A stretch of DNA of 64,000 nt, taken from UBA12170 sp964293475 (GTDB lineage Bacteria > Bacteroidota > Bacteroidia > Bacteroidales > UBA12170). The translations under genes were made by a program, and so were the position numbers. Where the stretch lies: contig CAXYYJ010000028.1 in the NCBI GenBank assembly GCA_964293475.1, positions 1 to 64,000 of the forward strand, given 5' to 3'. A model generated the notes under the pieces. The model ran no database searches and was not told where the DNA came from. It worked only from the letters and a program-made list of their open reading frames with translations. Shown one piece after another: positions 27,732 to 36,586 of the stretch. How positions within the stretch are numbered: position 1 is the first letter of the stretch; each line of letters starts with the position of its first letter.

Positions 27732-28955
27732 TTACCGCAGGATAAACACCTCGCACCCATGCCCCTCCAGGTTCCCTTTAAGCTCTTTTGCTTTCTTCTC
27801 ATATTGTTCTGTCCAAACGCGGAAAGCTCCCGATGGTTTCCAGATGTTTAAATCGCGCGAAAGCTCAATGGAATAATCCATGAAACCATGGGTGGTATTG
27901 AACACACAAACTGCAAATTCGCCCTTCGAGAGCGGTTTAACGAGTACTTGAATTCCATTTAGTTCAAAAACCACCGAAGCTTGTTTGCCCAATGCATCCT
28001 GATTGATGGCAATGAGATGGGGGTTGGTAATCAGTTTCAAAGTGGTCTGGTCGATGGTGGTGAGATCCATATTGACAATGAGAGGAGCGGCAAGCATGGC
28101 CCAAAGCGCAAAATGGGTTTGATATTCAGTGAAGTTACATCCTTTAAACCTTCCGCCCACCGACGATGAGCTGCCTTTTCCGTTGAGTCCGACCATGAGC
28201 AAATCGGGGTCGTTCCAGCCACCGGGGCCTGCAAATTGCTCCAGCCAATTCTGTTGGCGATAAATTTCCATAATACCCGTTAAACCATTATCGCCCGACT
28301 GCCACACATCGCGGCTGTCCCAGGTGGTTCGCCACAAATGACCGCCGGCAGCACGTGCCCAAAGCCAGGGTTTTCGCTGTCCCCACTCGCAAATGGCAAA
28401 AACTATGGGCCTTCCGCTGTTTTTCAGGGCATCGCCCATGGTTTTATAGCGGGCAAAAGCAGTGGTAACATCTTCGGGTGCATTGCAATAATCGTATTTT
28501 AAATAGTCAATTCCCCATTGGGCAAAGGTTTTGGCATCGTTCTCTTCAAAACCCAGACTTGCCGTAACGCCTCCACATGTATAGGGAGCGGCATCGGAGT
28601 AAATGCCCAATTTCAAACCCTTGGAATGCACATAATCGGCCAGATATTTCATGCCGTTGGGGAATCGTTCCTTGTTCGGAAACAGCTGATTATGCTCGTC
28701 TCTGCCACCCACCCAAAAATCGTCGATGATGAGATATTGATATCCCGCATCTTTCATTCCATTGGCCACCATGGCATCGGCCATATCCATGATAACCTGT
28801 TCGCTCACTCTTGCTTCGAAGAAATTCCAGCTGTTCCAGCCCATGGGCGGCGTTAGAGCCAAAGAGTCCCATGAAGAAAATGTTGGTTGTGCTTGTGCAA
28901 CGAAAGTAGATACAACGCTAATAAACAGCGTGATAACTGATTTTTTAAATGTCAT
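27732..28955 (-). CDS. Glycoside hydrolase family 27 alpha-galactosidase
   Basis: 407 residues. A signal peptide (cleaved after FVAQAQ, about residue 23) precedes a TIM barrel with the family hallmarks PPMGWNSWN, LIIDDFWV and the nucleophile aspartate in YLKYDYCN; the acid/base aspartate is likely in RTTWDSRDVW. A C-terminal beta domain follows. It removes terminal alpha-D-galactose (or related sugars) from glycans in the periplasm. It is the first gene of the pair with GH95. A near-consensus -7 box (TATCTTTC) lies 24 bases upstream. Confidence 0.92.
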   Translation of the reverse strand: MTFKKSVITLFISVVSTFVAQAQPTFSSWDSLALTPPMGWNSWNFFEARVSEQVIMDMADAMVANGMKDAGYQYLIIDDFWVGGRDEHNQLFPNKERFPNGMKYLADYVHSKGLKLGIYSDAAPYTCGGVTASLGFEENDAKTFAQWGIDYLKYDYCNAPEDVTTAFARYKTMGDALKNSGRPIVFAICEWGQRKPWLWARAAGGHLWRTTWDSRDVWQSGDNGLTGIMEIYRQQNWLEQFAGPGGWNDPDLLMVGLNGKGSSSSVGGRFKGCNFTEYQTHFALWAMLAAPLIVNMDLTTIDQTTLKLITNPHLIAINQDALGKQASVVFELNGIQVLVKPLSKGEFAVCVFNTTHGFMDYSIELSRDLNIWKPSGAFRVWTEQYEKKAKELKGNLEGHGCEVFILR

Positions 28956-28978
28956 AATTCCCCCATTTTTTCAATGTA

Positions 28979-28986
28979 GAAAGATA
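28979..28986 (-). promoter_or_regulatory. Near-consensus -7 box TATCTTTC for the GH27-GH95 operon
   Basis: Minus strand TATCTTTC differs from TAnnTTTG only in the last base and lies 24 bases before the GH27 start codon. No clear -33 element was found. Confidence 0.4.
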
Positions 28987-29185
28987 AAAAATTTTCTGAT
29001 TGGTTTTTGAATGGCATTTGGGATATAAGCGGAGGCTTTTGTGAGACTGAACCTGAATCAAGTTTTAAAAACTATATTGCATTATTCAATTCAAGATATT
29101 GAATTGCTTATTTTTGCTCATAATACAGAAAATGTACTATAGATTTTACAACTGAGTGCATTCATAAAATTAAAATTTTACTAGC

Positions 29186-29503
29186 ATGGATCAAGGAGAA
29201 GCTTTAAAAATTGCCAATTTGTATGTTGATTCGATAAACGATAGATACAACATACTGCAAGCCTTTTTGTTTGGCTCATATGCCAAAGGCACCAATCATG
29301 ATGATAGTGATATTGATGTAGCGGTTGTAGTAAGTAATGTTTCAGACATTATAGATACTCAAATAGAGATGATGAAGTTGCGAAGAAAAATCGATTTAAG
29401 AATTGAACCTCACCCATTCATCACAACCGATTTCAACCAAAATGACCCTTTGGTAAATGAAATTTTAACCTATGGTATCAGATTAAAATCCAGGATAGCC
29501 TGA
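29186..29503 (+). CDS. Orphan MNT-type nucleotidyltransferase
   Basis: 105 residues, a minimal nucleotidyltransferase of the MNT family. The motif GSYAKGTNHDDSDIDVAVV (near residues 30-48) gives the glycine-serine loop and the D-x-D metal-binding pair. In HEPN/MNT modules this protein adenylylates and silences the HEPN ribonuclease toxin. No HEPN gene follows here: the next 280 bases show no open frame of that type. It could act on a distant partner, be a leftover antitoxin, or have another role. It stands alone between divergent glycosidase genes and the DUF1566 operon. Confidence 0.8.
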   Translation: MDQGEALKIANLYVDSINDRYNILQAFLFGSYAKGTNHDDSDIDVAVVVSNVSDIIDTQIEMMKLRRKIDLRIEPHPFITTDFNQNDPLVNEILTYGIRLKSRIA

Positions 29504-29781
29504 TGATTCTTGCTTGATGTTGGGCTAAATTTCTATCAGATGGCTAATTCGCACACCTAGAATTTCATATTCAACTATTGTGCGATGAATGGTTCGACCA
29601 TTATTATTTTCACTTTGCTATATTTTTTTGACCTGTGCATAACATTTGCCAGTTAAATAAATAGAAGCTTCTACTCTTGCTTCAGTGACAAAAATCAATT
29701 ATATGGAGACTTATTCCTTAAATTCAGAGATTCCATTTTCTAAAAGATTTCATTAGCCACACCTTTGTTTCCAAATTAATA
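29504..29781. other. Intergenic stretch without recognised feature
   Basis: 278 AT-rich bases between the orphan MNT gene and the DUF1566 gene. I looked for a HEPN gene or its remains on both strands and saw none; no RNA gene or clear terminator. Confidence 0.5.
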
Positions 29782-31029
29782 ATGGAAACAATGAAATCAA
29801 ATGCAATTCATATGAATTTACTATCAGTTTTGATAGCCGTTTTAATCCTTCTGAATCTAAATCTGGCAGGGTGCAAAAAAGATGATACTTCAACAATTTC
29901 CGGAGATTTACAAGTCGTTCCTCGTGATGCAGCCTACGCAGGTTGCTATCCGGTTATAAGCACAAGTCAAACCAAATGCTGGGACAGTGCCGGCAACATT
30001 ATCACACCTGTTATGGGAGAAGCCTTTTTCGGTCAGGATGCTCAGTTTACCCATACAACTCCTGCTTACACCAAAAGCAGCGATGGACTTACGGTAAAAG
30101 ACGAAGTTACTGGCTTAACCTGGCAGAAAAGCTATGATAGTGGCACTTATTATTGGGCTTCAATCCAAACCGTAGTTGACAATTTAAACAATCAAAACTA
30201 TGGTGGCTATAGCGACTGGCGCGTGCCTACCATCAAGGAGCTATACTCCTTATGGAATGTAAGTGTAGGATGGCCTTATATTGATACAGATTATTTTGAT
30301 ATTACCTATACAGATGAACAAGAGCTGAGCCACGCAATTTTTTGGAGTAGCGACAAATATACAGGAGTATTGGGCAATGTGAGCTCAAGTATGGAAACAC
30401 CTGGCTCAGAACTTGCCTTTGGTGTGAATTTTGGCACCGGACATATTAAATCGTATAGTATCAGTGTAGGTCCAAAGCATCAGGTTCGTTGTGTACGTGG
30501 TAATCTTTCCTATGGTGTTAATTTATTTCAAAACAATAATGATGGTACCATTTCCGATTTAGCTACCGGCTTGATGTGGCAACAAACCGACAACGGGTCG
30601 GGAATGGATTGGGAACACGCTTTGGCTTATGCGCAAACGCAGAATAACGCAAATTATCTGGGGCACAACGATTGGCGGTTACCTAACTCGAAAGAACTTC
30701 AAAGTTTGGTTGATTACACACGTTCGCCTTATGCAACCAACACAGCGAATGTAGGCCCGGCAATAAATGCTTTGTTTAGTTGTACCGGTATTCTAAACGA
30801 TGGGGGAAAGGCAGACTATCCTTATTACTGGACAAGTACTTCGGCTATGTCAATGGCAAATGGTTCTTATCCTTCTGCCTGGTATGTGGCATTTGGACAG
30901 GCAGAAGATGGAAACGGAGAAAATCTTCACGGTGCCGGGGCTGTGCGTTTCGACAGGAAGACTGTTGGTACGGGTGAAGGAGAAGAAAGGGTTCTTAACT
31001 ATGTGAGATTGGTAAGAAATATTCAATAA
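29782..31029 (+). CDS. DUF1566 (Lcl C-terminal-like) lipoprotein
   Basis: 415 residues. A lipoprotein signal ends in LAGC (near residue 31), so it should be lipid-anchored. The body contains two copies of the DUF1566 module, each with the pattern GLTWQ/GLMWQQ, then YGGYSDWRVPTIKEL in the first (about 130-150) and YLGHNDWRLPNSKELQSL in the second (about 293-310), ending VRCVRG and VRLVRN. The module is common in surface proteins, but its ligand is not established. It is 10 bases upstream of the deacetylase gene and opens the five-gene block up to 36212. Confidence 0.85.
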   Translation: METMKSNAIHMNLLSVLIAVLILLNLNLAGCKKDDTSTISGDLQVVPRDAAYAGCYPVISTSQTKCWDSAGNIITPVMGEAFFGQDAQFTHTTPAYTKSSDGLTVKDEVTGLTWQKSYDSGTYYWASIQTVVDNLNNQNYGGYSDWRVPTIKELYSLWNVSVGWPYIDTDYFDITYTDEQELSHAIFWSSDKYTGVLGNVSSSMETPGSELAFGVNFGTGHIKSYSISVGPKHQVRCVRGNLSYGVNLFQNNNDGTISDLATGLMWQQTDNGSGMDWEHALAYAQTQNNANYLGHNDWRLPNSKELQSLVDYTRSPYATNTANVGPAINALFSCTGILNDGGKADYPYYWTSTSAMSMANGSYPSAWYVAFGQAEDGNGENLHGAGAVRFDRKTVGTGEGEERVLNYVRLVRNIQ

Positions 31030-31039
31030 AAAGGAAGTA

Positions 31040-31972
31040 ATGAAAATAATAATAGTACTCGTTGCTTTGCTTACTCTTATCAATTCCGCAAATGCACAAA
31101 CCAATTCTGCTCCCGCAAAGAGCAGTATTCCAATTGAAATGCTTTTCCCGCAAGGCAAATCCAAAGCATTGATTTTGAGTTTTGATGATGGAAATGTAGC
31201 CGACAGAACTTTGGTGAAATTGATGAATGAGTATAGCCTTGTTGGGACTTTTCATCTCAATTCCAATAAACTCGGAACAAAAGATTATCTCATCAAAGAA
31301 GAAATTAAAAACCTGTACAAAGGACATGAAGTATCAGGCCATACTTCAAACCACCCAAGCCTGACTTCTTTATCGAAGATTGATGTGATTTATGAAGTGC
31401 TGGAAGATAGAAAAGAATTAGAGCGATTGGTGGCATATCCCGTTCGTGGAATGTCGTATCCGTTTGGCAATACCAACGATTTTGTTGTTGAGACAATAAG
31501 CGGTTTAGGAATTGAATATGCCCGAACCGTAGGCGATACCTACAATTTTAGTATGCCGGTTGATTTTCTCAGATGGCAACCAAGCATTCATTTGTTTGGA
31601 AAAACAAATTACATCCCCAACGACACGGCGAACGACAGCAGGGAATTAGCACAATTTTATCAGCTTACAAATGAATTTCTAAAGGCGAATTCATTGGCGC
31701 TGTTTTATGTCTGGGGGCATAGTTGGGAATATGAAGAACCCGGAAATAAATGGGCAGAAGTGGAGAAGTTTTTCAAAATGATTTCTAAAAATCCGGACAT
31801 CTTCTACACAACACAAATAGGATTGGTGGATTATATCAATGCAATTAAGAACATCAAATTCTCGGTGGATAAAAGCACAGTTACTAACCCAAGTTCGACG
31901 GATGTGTACGTGAAAATAAATGGTAAAGCTTTTATTATAGAATCAGGGGAAACGAAAATCCTGAATTGGTAG
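31040..31972 (+). CDS. NodB-type polysaccharide deacetylase
   Basis: 310 residues. A signal peptide (to INSANAQ, about residue 20) is followed by a carbohydrate esterase 4 fold. Motif 1 is LSFDDGN (DD with the catalytic base and metal ligand) and motif 2 is the histidine pair HTSNHPSL. Later motifs are weaker: RGMSYPFGN and FYVWGHSWEYE. It probably removes acetyl groups from a polysaccharide or peptidoglycan in the periplasm. It is 10 bases after the DUF1566 lipoprotein gene and 76 bases before the TonB receptor gene. The exact substrate cannot be read from sequence. Confidence 0.85.
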   Translation: MKIIIVLVALLTLINSANAQTNSAPAKSSIPIEMLFPQGKSKALILSFDDGNVADRTLVKLMNEYSLVGTFHLNSNKLGTKDYLIKEEIKNLYKGHEVSGHTSNHPSLTSLSKIDVIYEVLEDRKELERLVAYPVRGMSYPFGNTNDFVVETISGLGIEYARTVGDTYNFSMPVDFLRWQPSIHLFGKTNYIPNDTANDSRELAQFYQLTNEFLKANSLALFYVWGHSWEYEEPGNKWAEVEKFFKMISKNPDIFYTTQIGLVDYINAIKNIKFSVDKSTVTNPSSTDVYVKINGKAFIIESGETKILNW

Positions 31973-32048
31973 ATGGAAAAATAGTTCCAATATCTTAAGC
32001 ATCAACAAATTAAATAGTTAATTCACTAATCTCATAATACAACAAAAT

Positions 32049-34403
32049 ATGAATAAATTCATCTTGCTTTTAACGATTTTCCTCGCCCAACTCACTTTTG
32101 CTCAAAACAACAGGCAAAATATACGTGGCGTGGTAACCGATAAACTAACGCAAATAACGCTTCCGGGCGCAACGGTTCAAATAATGAATGGCTCGGCAAG
32201 CAAAGGGTCGGTTACCGATGAGAATGGGATTTACATTCTGACCGATGTGGCACCAGACAGGTATGAAATAAAGGTTTCGTATATTGGCTATAAAGAGGTA
32301 TTTGCGAGCAATGTTGTTGTTACCTCTGGAAAAGAAGTTGTGCTGGATATTGCCATGGAAGATGATTTAAAACTGCTGAGCGAGGTGGTTATTACCGCAA
32401 ACGACAAAGCCGGAACCATTAACAATTTAGTACCCATAAGTGCCCGTACATTCTCAACCGAAGAGGTTAACCGCTATGCGGGCGGACGCAGCGACCCGGC
32501 GCGCCTGGCGGCGAATTTTGCGGGGGTAAGTGCTCCCGACGATTCCAGAAATGATATTGTTATACGAGGAAATTCTCCTGTGGGCGTATTGTGGCGCATT
32601 GATGGAATGAATGTAACAAATCCTAACCATTTTGCAACAGTGGGCACAACCGGTGGAGCAGTCAGCGCCCTAAATACCAACCTGTTGAAAAGCTCAGATT
32701 TCATAACTTCCGCCTTCCCCGCCGAATATGGCAATGCTATAGCCGGTGTTTTTGACCTGGGTTTTAGGAATGGAAATACGCAAAAAAGGGAAACCACTTT
32801 GCAGGCTGGGCTGATTACGGGTCTGGAAGCTACCACCGAAGGGCCAATCAGTAAGAAAAAAGGCTCATCTTATCTGGTGGGCTATCGTTACGCGGTGGCA
32901 GGAGTTGCCCAAGCCGTAGGGATTGACATCGGCACCACAGCATTACCTTCGTACCAGGATTTATCATTTAATGTAAGCAGTGGAAGCAGCAAATTGGGCA
33001 AGTTTACCTTATTTGGAATTCTGGCAACAAGCAGCATCAATATCGAAGGTGGAAGCTCGAGCTCCTTGTATGGAAATGGCAGCGGTCATGATTTGAGCAG
33101 TCAAATCGGCATTATCGGCGTGAAGCATTTCAAACAGGTCAACAGCAAATCCTATTTTAGCTCCAATATTGGTCTGAACTATTCAAAATCAGGCCAAACA
33201 GATTATGCCTATGATCGAATGAGCGATTCCGCATATACAAAATCAGACAATAAGGTTACCAAAACCGGCTATAATTTTGCCACAAGTTATAATTCAAAAA
33301 TTAGTTCAAAGCTGTTTATAAAAGTGGGTATTCAGGATGAACTCATCGGGCTGAATCTTTATTACCGGACAAAAGAAAGAATATCAGATAATTGGGAACA
33401 AATCTGGGATTATGACAGTTACACCAACCTTGCGCAGGCCTACGTTCATGCCAAATATAGTTTCAATGATAAAATCACCCTCAATGCAGGTGTGCATTCC
33501 CAAATGTTTTTCCTGAATAATTCTTTGTCCGTTGAGCCGCGTTTGGGATTAAAATATGATATCGACAGCAAAAGCAGCCTTACCATAGGTTACGGACTTC
33601 ATTCGCAAACGCAACCGATTAATGTTTACTTTTTACAAACACAGCTTGCCGATGGCTCCTATTTTTATAATAATGAGAACCTCGATTTTACCAAGAGTCA
33701 TCATTTTGTATTGGGCTACGATTTACAACCCTTTAAAGATTGGCGCTTAAAAGCAGAAGTTTATTACCAATATCTATACGATGTTCCCGTAAATACTTTT
33801 TCGAGCAGCTACTCCATGCTGAATACGGGTGCGGGATTTAAGACCGATTTGGAGGATAGCCTGACAAACCAGGGAACCGGAACAAATTATGGATTAGAAT
33901 TAACCATAGAGAAATTTTTCAGCCACGGATTTTACGGCTTATTCACATCATCCATTTATAGCTCCAAATACAAAGGAAGCGATGGCGTGGAAAGAAACAC
34001 CGCATTCAATGGGAAATACGTTTTCAATATTCTTGGAGGAAAAGAGTGGAACCTGGGAAAGGAAAAAAGGAACAAAATCTCAGTCGATATCAAATGCACG
34101 AACGCCGGAGGACGAGCTTACACCCCTATTGATCTGGAAGCATCCAATTCATCTGGCCATGAAGTATTATCTTCAGATGCATATTCTGACTTTTATGCCA
34201 ATTATTTCCGCTTAGATTTCAAACTTGGTTATACGCATAACAGCCGCACGAAAAAACTTTCGCAGTCATTTGCCATCGACCTGCAAAACATCACTGACAA
34301 CGATAACGTTTTCTCACAAAGCTATGATGACAGAAGCCAGTCTATAAACACAACCTATCAGCTCGGGTTTTTTCCGAATGTGATTTATAAAATACAGTTT
34401 TAG
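32049..34403 (+). CDS. TonB-dependent outer-membrane receptor with regulatory-like N-terminal domain
   Basis: 784 residues. A signal peptide (to AQLTFAQN) precedes a CarboxypepD-regulatory-like beta sandwich (about 25-110: IRGVVTDKLTQITLPGATV, DENGIYILTDV), then a plug domain (about 125-235; SRNDIVIRGNSPVGVLWRID) and a 22-strand type beta barrel ending in the aromatic FFPNVIYKIQF. It would bring a ligand across the outer membrane using TonB energy. No SusD-like gene follows, so it is not a standard SusCD pair and the ligand may be a peptide, metal chelate or small glycan. A histidine kinase/LytTR pair follows 22 bases later. Confidence 0.9.
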   Translation: MNKFILLLTIFLAQLTFAQNNRQNIRGVVTDKLTQITLPGATVQIMNGSASKGSVTDENGIYILTDVAPDRYEIKVSYIGYKEVFASNVVVTSGKEVVLDIAMEDDLKLLSEVVITANDKAGTINNLVPISARTFSTEEVNRYAGGRSDPARLAANFAGVSAPDDSRNDIVIRGNSPVGVLWRIDGMNVTNPNHFATVGTTGGAVSALNTNLLKSSDFITSAFPAEYGNAIAGVFDLGFRNGNTQKRETTLQAGLITGLEATTEGPISKKKGSSYLVGYRYAVAGVAQAVGIDIGTTALPSYQDLSFNVSSGSSKLGKFTLFGILATSSINIEGGSSSSLYGNGSGHDLSSQIGIIGVKHFKQVNSKSYFSSNIGLNYSKSGQTDYAYDRMSDSAYTKSDNKVTKTGYNFATSYNSKISSKLFIKVGIQDELIGLNLYYRTKERISDNWEQIWDYDSYTNLAQAYVHAKYSFNDKITLNAGVHSQMFFLNNSLSVEPRLGLKYDIDSKSSLTIGYGLHSQTQPINVYFLQTQLADGSYFYNNENLDFTKSHHFVLGYDLQPFKDWRLKAEVYYQYLYDVPVNTFSSSYSMLNTGAGFKTDLEDSLTNQGTGTNYGLELTIEKFFSHGFYGLFTSSIYSSKYKGSDGVERNTAFNGKYVFNILGGKEWNLGKEKRNKISVDIKCTNAGGRAYTPIDLEASNSSGHEVLSSDAYSDFYANYFRLDFKLGYTHNSRTKKLSQSFAIDLQNITDNDNVFSQSYDDRSQSINTTYQLGFFPNVIYKIQF

Positions 34404-34413
34404 TTAAGTTACA

Positions 34414-34421
34414 TACCTTTG
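34414..34421 (+). promoter_or_regulatory. -7-like box TACCTTTG just before the sensor kinase gene
   Basis: Exact TAnnTTTG match, but only 4 bases before the ATG at 34426, so a transcript from it would be leaderless. It may be real with an unusual start, or chance. Confidence 0.3.
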
Positions 34422-34425
34422 TAAA

Positions 34426-35496
34426 ATGAAAGGAATCTCTTTAGACAGCCGGAAAATTGAGTTTTTGTCTTACTTTCTGATTTGGGCATTCGTTTTTTCG
34501 GTGCCGTATTTCAGCGAACGTAGTTCCGGACAAATTAACTGGAATGAAGTAATAAAAAACTGGTTTCATGTATTAACCTATCTTGTTATTTTCCTGGTCA
34601 ATGTGTATTTCCTGGCACCGCGATTACTCTTTAAAAAGAGATACATGCATTACTTTATTTCAATATCTTTTATAACCATAGTTATTGTTACAATAAATAT
34701 TCTCCCATGGAGATTTCCACATCAGCCAGGTTCGGAAATAGTTACCCCAAATGGTTCAATGCCATCTTCTATAAATGCACCCAATCGAAAACCCCCCATT
34801 ATGGCTTTTGCCGATAATTTCATTATTTGCATCTTACTGGTGGGTGCAGGAACTACTATTAAGCTTATGTCGAAATGGTTGGGAGAAGAGAAACTGCGAA
34901 AAGATGCAGAGAAAGAGCAACTTAAAACAAACCTTGCGCTTTTAAAGCACCAGGTAAGTCCGCACTTCTTCATGAATACATTAAATAATATTCACACACT
35001 TATCAATATGGATACGGGTAAGGCGCAGGATGCGGTGGAAAGGCTTTCGACACTTATGCGCTACTTGCTTTACGATTCGGCTCAAAACACCATTGAACTG
35101 AAAAAAGAAATTGAATTTATTTATAGTTTTATTTCATTAATGAAACTCAGGCATTCTGATGAAGTTGAAGTTACTCTTCTGATTCCCAATGATATTCCGG
35201 ATATAAAAATACCGCCCATGTTGTTTATTTCATTGCTCGAAAATGCTTTTAAACATGGGGTAAATTATCCCATGAAATCATTTATTTATTTTGAAATACA
35301 GATTCATGAAAAAACACTAAATTGTATCATTAAAAACAGCATACATAAAACCGTTGCGAATCAATTTGACGGATATTCGGGCATTGGGCTTAATAATCTT
35401 AAAAAAAGTCTGAATCTTTTATACGAACATAATTACAAGTTGGATATATCCCATAAAGAAAATGAGTTTGAAGTAAATCTTACAATTCCAGTATGA
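34426..35496 (+). CDS. LytS/YehU-type sensor histidine kinase
   Basis: 356 residues. Four membrane segments occupy about residues 10-150 (for example FLSYFLIWAFVFSVP and FADNFIICILLVGAGTTI). The His_kinase domain begins near LKHQVSPHFFMNTLNN with the phosphorylated histidine at H180, and the ATPase domain has LLENAFKHG (N box) and GYSGIGLNNL (G box). It passes phosphate to the LytTR regulator encoded next, whose ATG overlaps its stop by 4 bases (ATGA). Following a TonB receptor, the pair probably senses the condition in which that receptor is used. Confidence 0.9.
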   Translation: MKGISLDSRKIEFLSYFLIWAFVFSVPYFSERSSGQINWNEVIKNWFHVLTYLVIFLVNVYFLAPRLLFKKRYMHYFISISFITIVIVTINILPWRFPHQPGSEIVTPNGSMPSSINAPNRKPPIMAFADNFIICILLVGAGTTIKLMSKWLGEEKLRKDAEKEQLKTNLALLKHQVSPHFFMNTLNNIHTLINMDTGKAQDAVERLSTLMRYLLYDSAQNTIELKKEIEFIYSFISLMKLRHSDEVEVTLLIPNDIPDIKIPPMLFISLLENAFKHGVNYPMKSFIYFEIQIHEKTLNCIIKNSIHKTVANQFDGYSGIGLNNLKKSLNLLYEHNYKLDISHKENEFEVNLTIPV

Positions 35497-36212
35497 ACAT
35501 ACGTTGTATAGCCATTGATGATGAGCCGCTGGCAGTAAAAAAGATAGCGGGGTATATTAAGAAAGTTCCTTTTCTCGAATTGGTGGCTGAATGCAGAAGC
35601 GCCTCAGAGGCCATGAACGTCATTGACTCAACCAACGTTCAGCTTATATTTATCGATATTAATATGCCTAATATCAGCGGAATGGAATTTGTAAAATCGC
35701 TGACAAACAAACCTTATATTGTATTCACTACAGCTTACAGCGAATATGCGGTGGAGGGTTTCCAGGTTGAAGCAGTCGATTATTTATTAAAACCAATCAA
35801 CTTCACCAACTTCCTGAAAGCGGCGAATAAGGTAAAAAACCTCATAGAACTTACCACAAATAATCAAAAAGAAAGTATCAATGCAACAGCGAATCATTTA
35901 TTCGTAAAATCCGATTATAAACTTATCCGCATCGAGCTTGCCGAAATAAAATACATCGAAAGCCAGCATGAGTATATTAAAATCCATCTGGTGAACAGCA
36001 ACCCGGTAATGACCCAGATGAGCCTGAAAAATATAGAGGAGCAATTGCCATCCAATCAATTTATGAGAGTTCACCGTTCATACATCGTTAATCTCGCAAA
36101 AATTTCGATTATTGAACGGAACAGAATTGTCTTCGAAGGGAAAATATACATCCCAATCAGCGGGCAATACAAAGAAAAATTCCAGGAGTTTATTGAAGGG
36201 AATTATATTTAA
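35493..36212 (+). CDS. LytTR family response regulator
   Basis: 239 residues. A receiver domain (MNIRCIAIDDEPLA) has its phosphorylation site at D55 in IFIDINMP, with the conserved Thr/Lys later in VFTTAYSEYA and DYLLKPI. The C-terminal LytTR DNA-binding domain (about 130-235) shows IKYIESQHEYIKIHL and FMRVHRSYIVNLAKI. It activates or represses genes, commonly binding imperfect direct repeats about 20 bases apart. It is translationally coupled to the kinase. The likely target is the neighbouring receptor operon; no binding site was identified. Confidence 0.92.
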   Translation: MNIRCIAIDDEPLAVKKIAGYIKKVPFLELVAECRSASEAMNVIDSTNVQLIFIDINMPNISGMEFVKSLTNKPYIVFTTAYSEYAVEGFQVEAVDYLLKPINFTNFLKAANKVKNLIELTTNNQKESINATANHLFVKSDYKLIRIELAEIKYIESQHEYIKIHLVNSNPVMTQMSLKNIEEQLPSNQFMRVHRSYIVNLAKISIIERNRIVFEGKIYIPISGQYKEKFQEFIEGNYI

Positions 36213-36360
36213 CGGAAAGCATCAAACCCTTGTTTGCAGATACGCTTATCGCAATCGCGTTAAAAGGCAATTCGGAAACCTAAACGTGTCAAATAGTTTT
36301 CGTAAACTACCAAACAATATCCCCCGGATTTTCAAATAAAAAACCGAAATTTGAAACCCG

Positions 36361-36444
36361 AACTCCATTAAAATCGTCCTTATGCCAAAGTTCATCGTTG
36401 TCACATTTAATATCATAGTTATGACGCTGTTTTTCAGGCAATGA
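36361..36444 (+). pseudogene. Diverged remnant of the 5' end of a glycosidase-like gene
   Basis: Bases 36365-36396 repeat 38511-38542 exactly (32 bases: 17 upstream of the ATG plus the first five codons). After that similarity decays over about 40 bases and the reading frame from 36382 encodes only a hydrophobic 20-residue peptide (MPKFIVVTFNIIVMTLFFRQ) before TGA. It looks like the start of the signal peptide of the glycosidase gene at 38528, left behind by a duplication or insertion. It is not expected to make a functional protein. Confidence 0.6.
36365..36396 (+). repeat. 32-bp perfect direct repeat, left copy (right copy 38511-38542)
   Basis: Identical 32 bases occur at 38511-38542, flanking the CoiA-like gene. 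Both copies include the same ATG context of a signal peptide. A 9-base match (GCAATGAAG) also occurs at 36438-36446 and 38492-38500, just inside and just outside the two copies. Confidence 0.9.
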
Positions 36445-36520
36445 AGCTAGTTGTTAATGACATATACTGTTTTGTTAATTAAAGTCATAATCAATTATGA
36501 TTTTAATTTGGTATTTTTTA

Positions 36521-36528
36521 TACCTTTG
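36521..36528 (+). promoter_or_regulatory. -7 box TACCTTTG for the CoiA-like gene
   Basis: Exact TAnnTTTG match, 59 bases before the ATG at 36587. The -33 element is not clear. Confidence 0.5.
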
Positions 36529-36586
36529 AAATTATATGTCTATAGTCTTCATAATCAATTGAAATTCTTTAACAATCTTAGATGAA

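Larger units (their letters stand above)
36213..36586. other. Accessory intergenic region with a gene-start remnant
   Basis: 374 AT-rich bases. It holds the remnant at 36361-36444 and a candidate -7 box at 36521-36528 (both listed). No other gene, RNA or terminator is seen. Confidence 0.55.

Noticed and set aside
32049..34403. SusC of a SusCD pair
   Set aside because: No SusD-like lipoprotein follows; the next genes are a histidine kinase and regulator.
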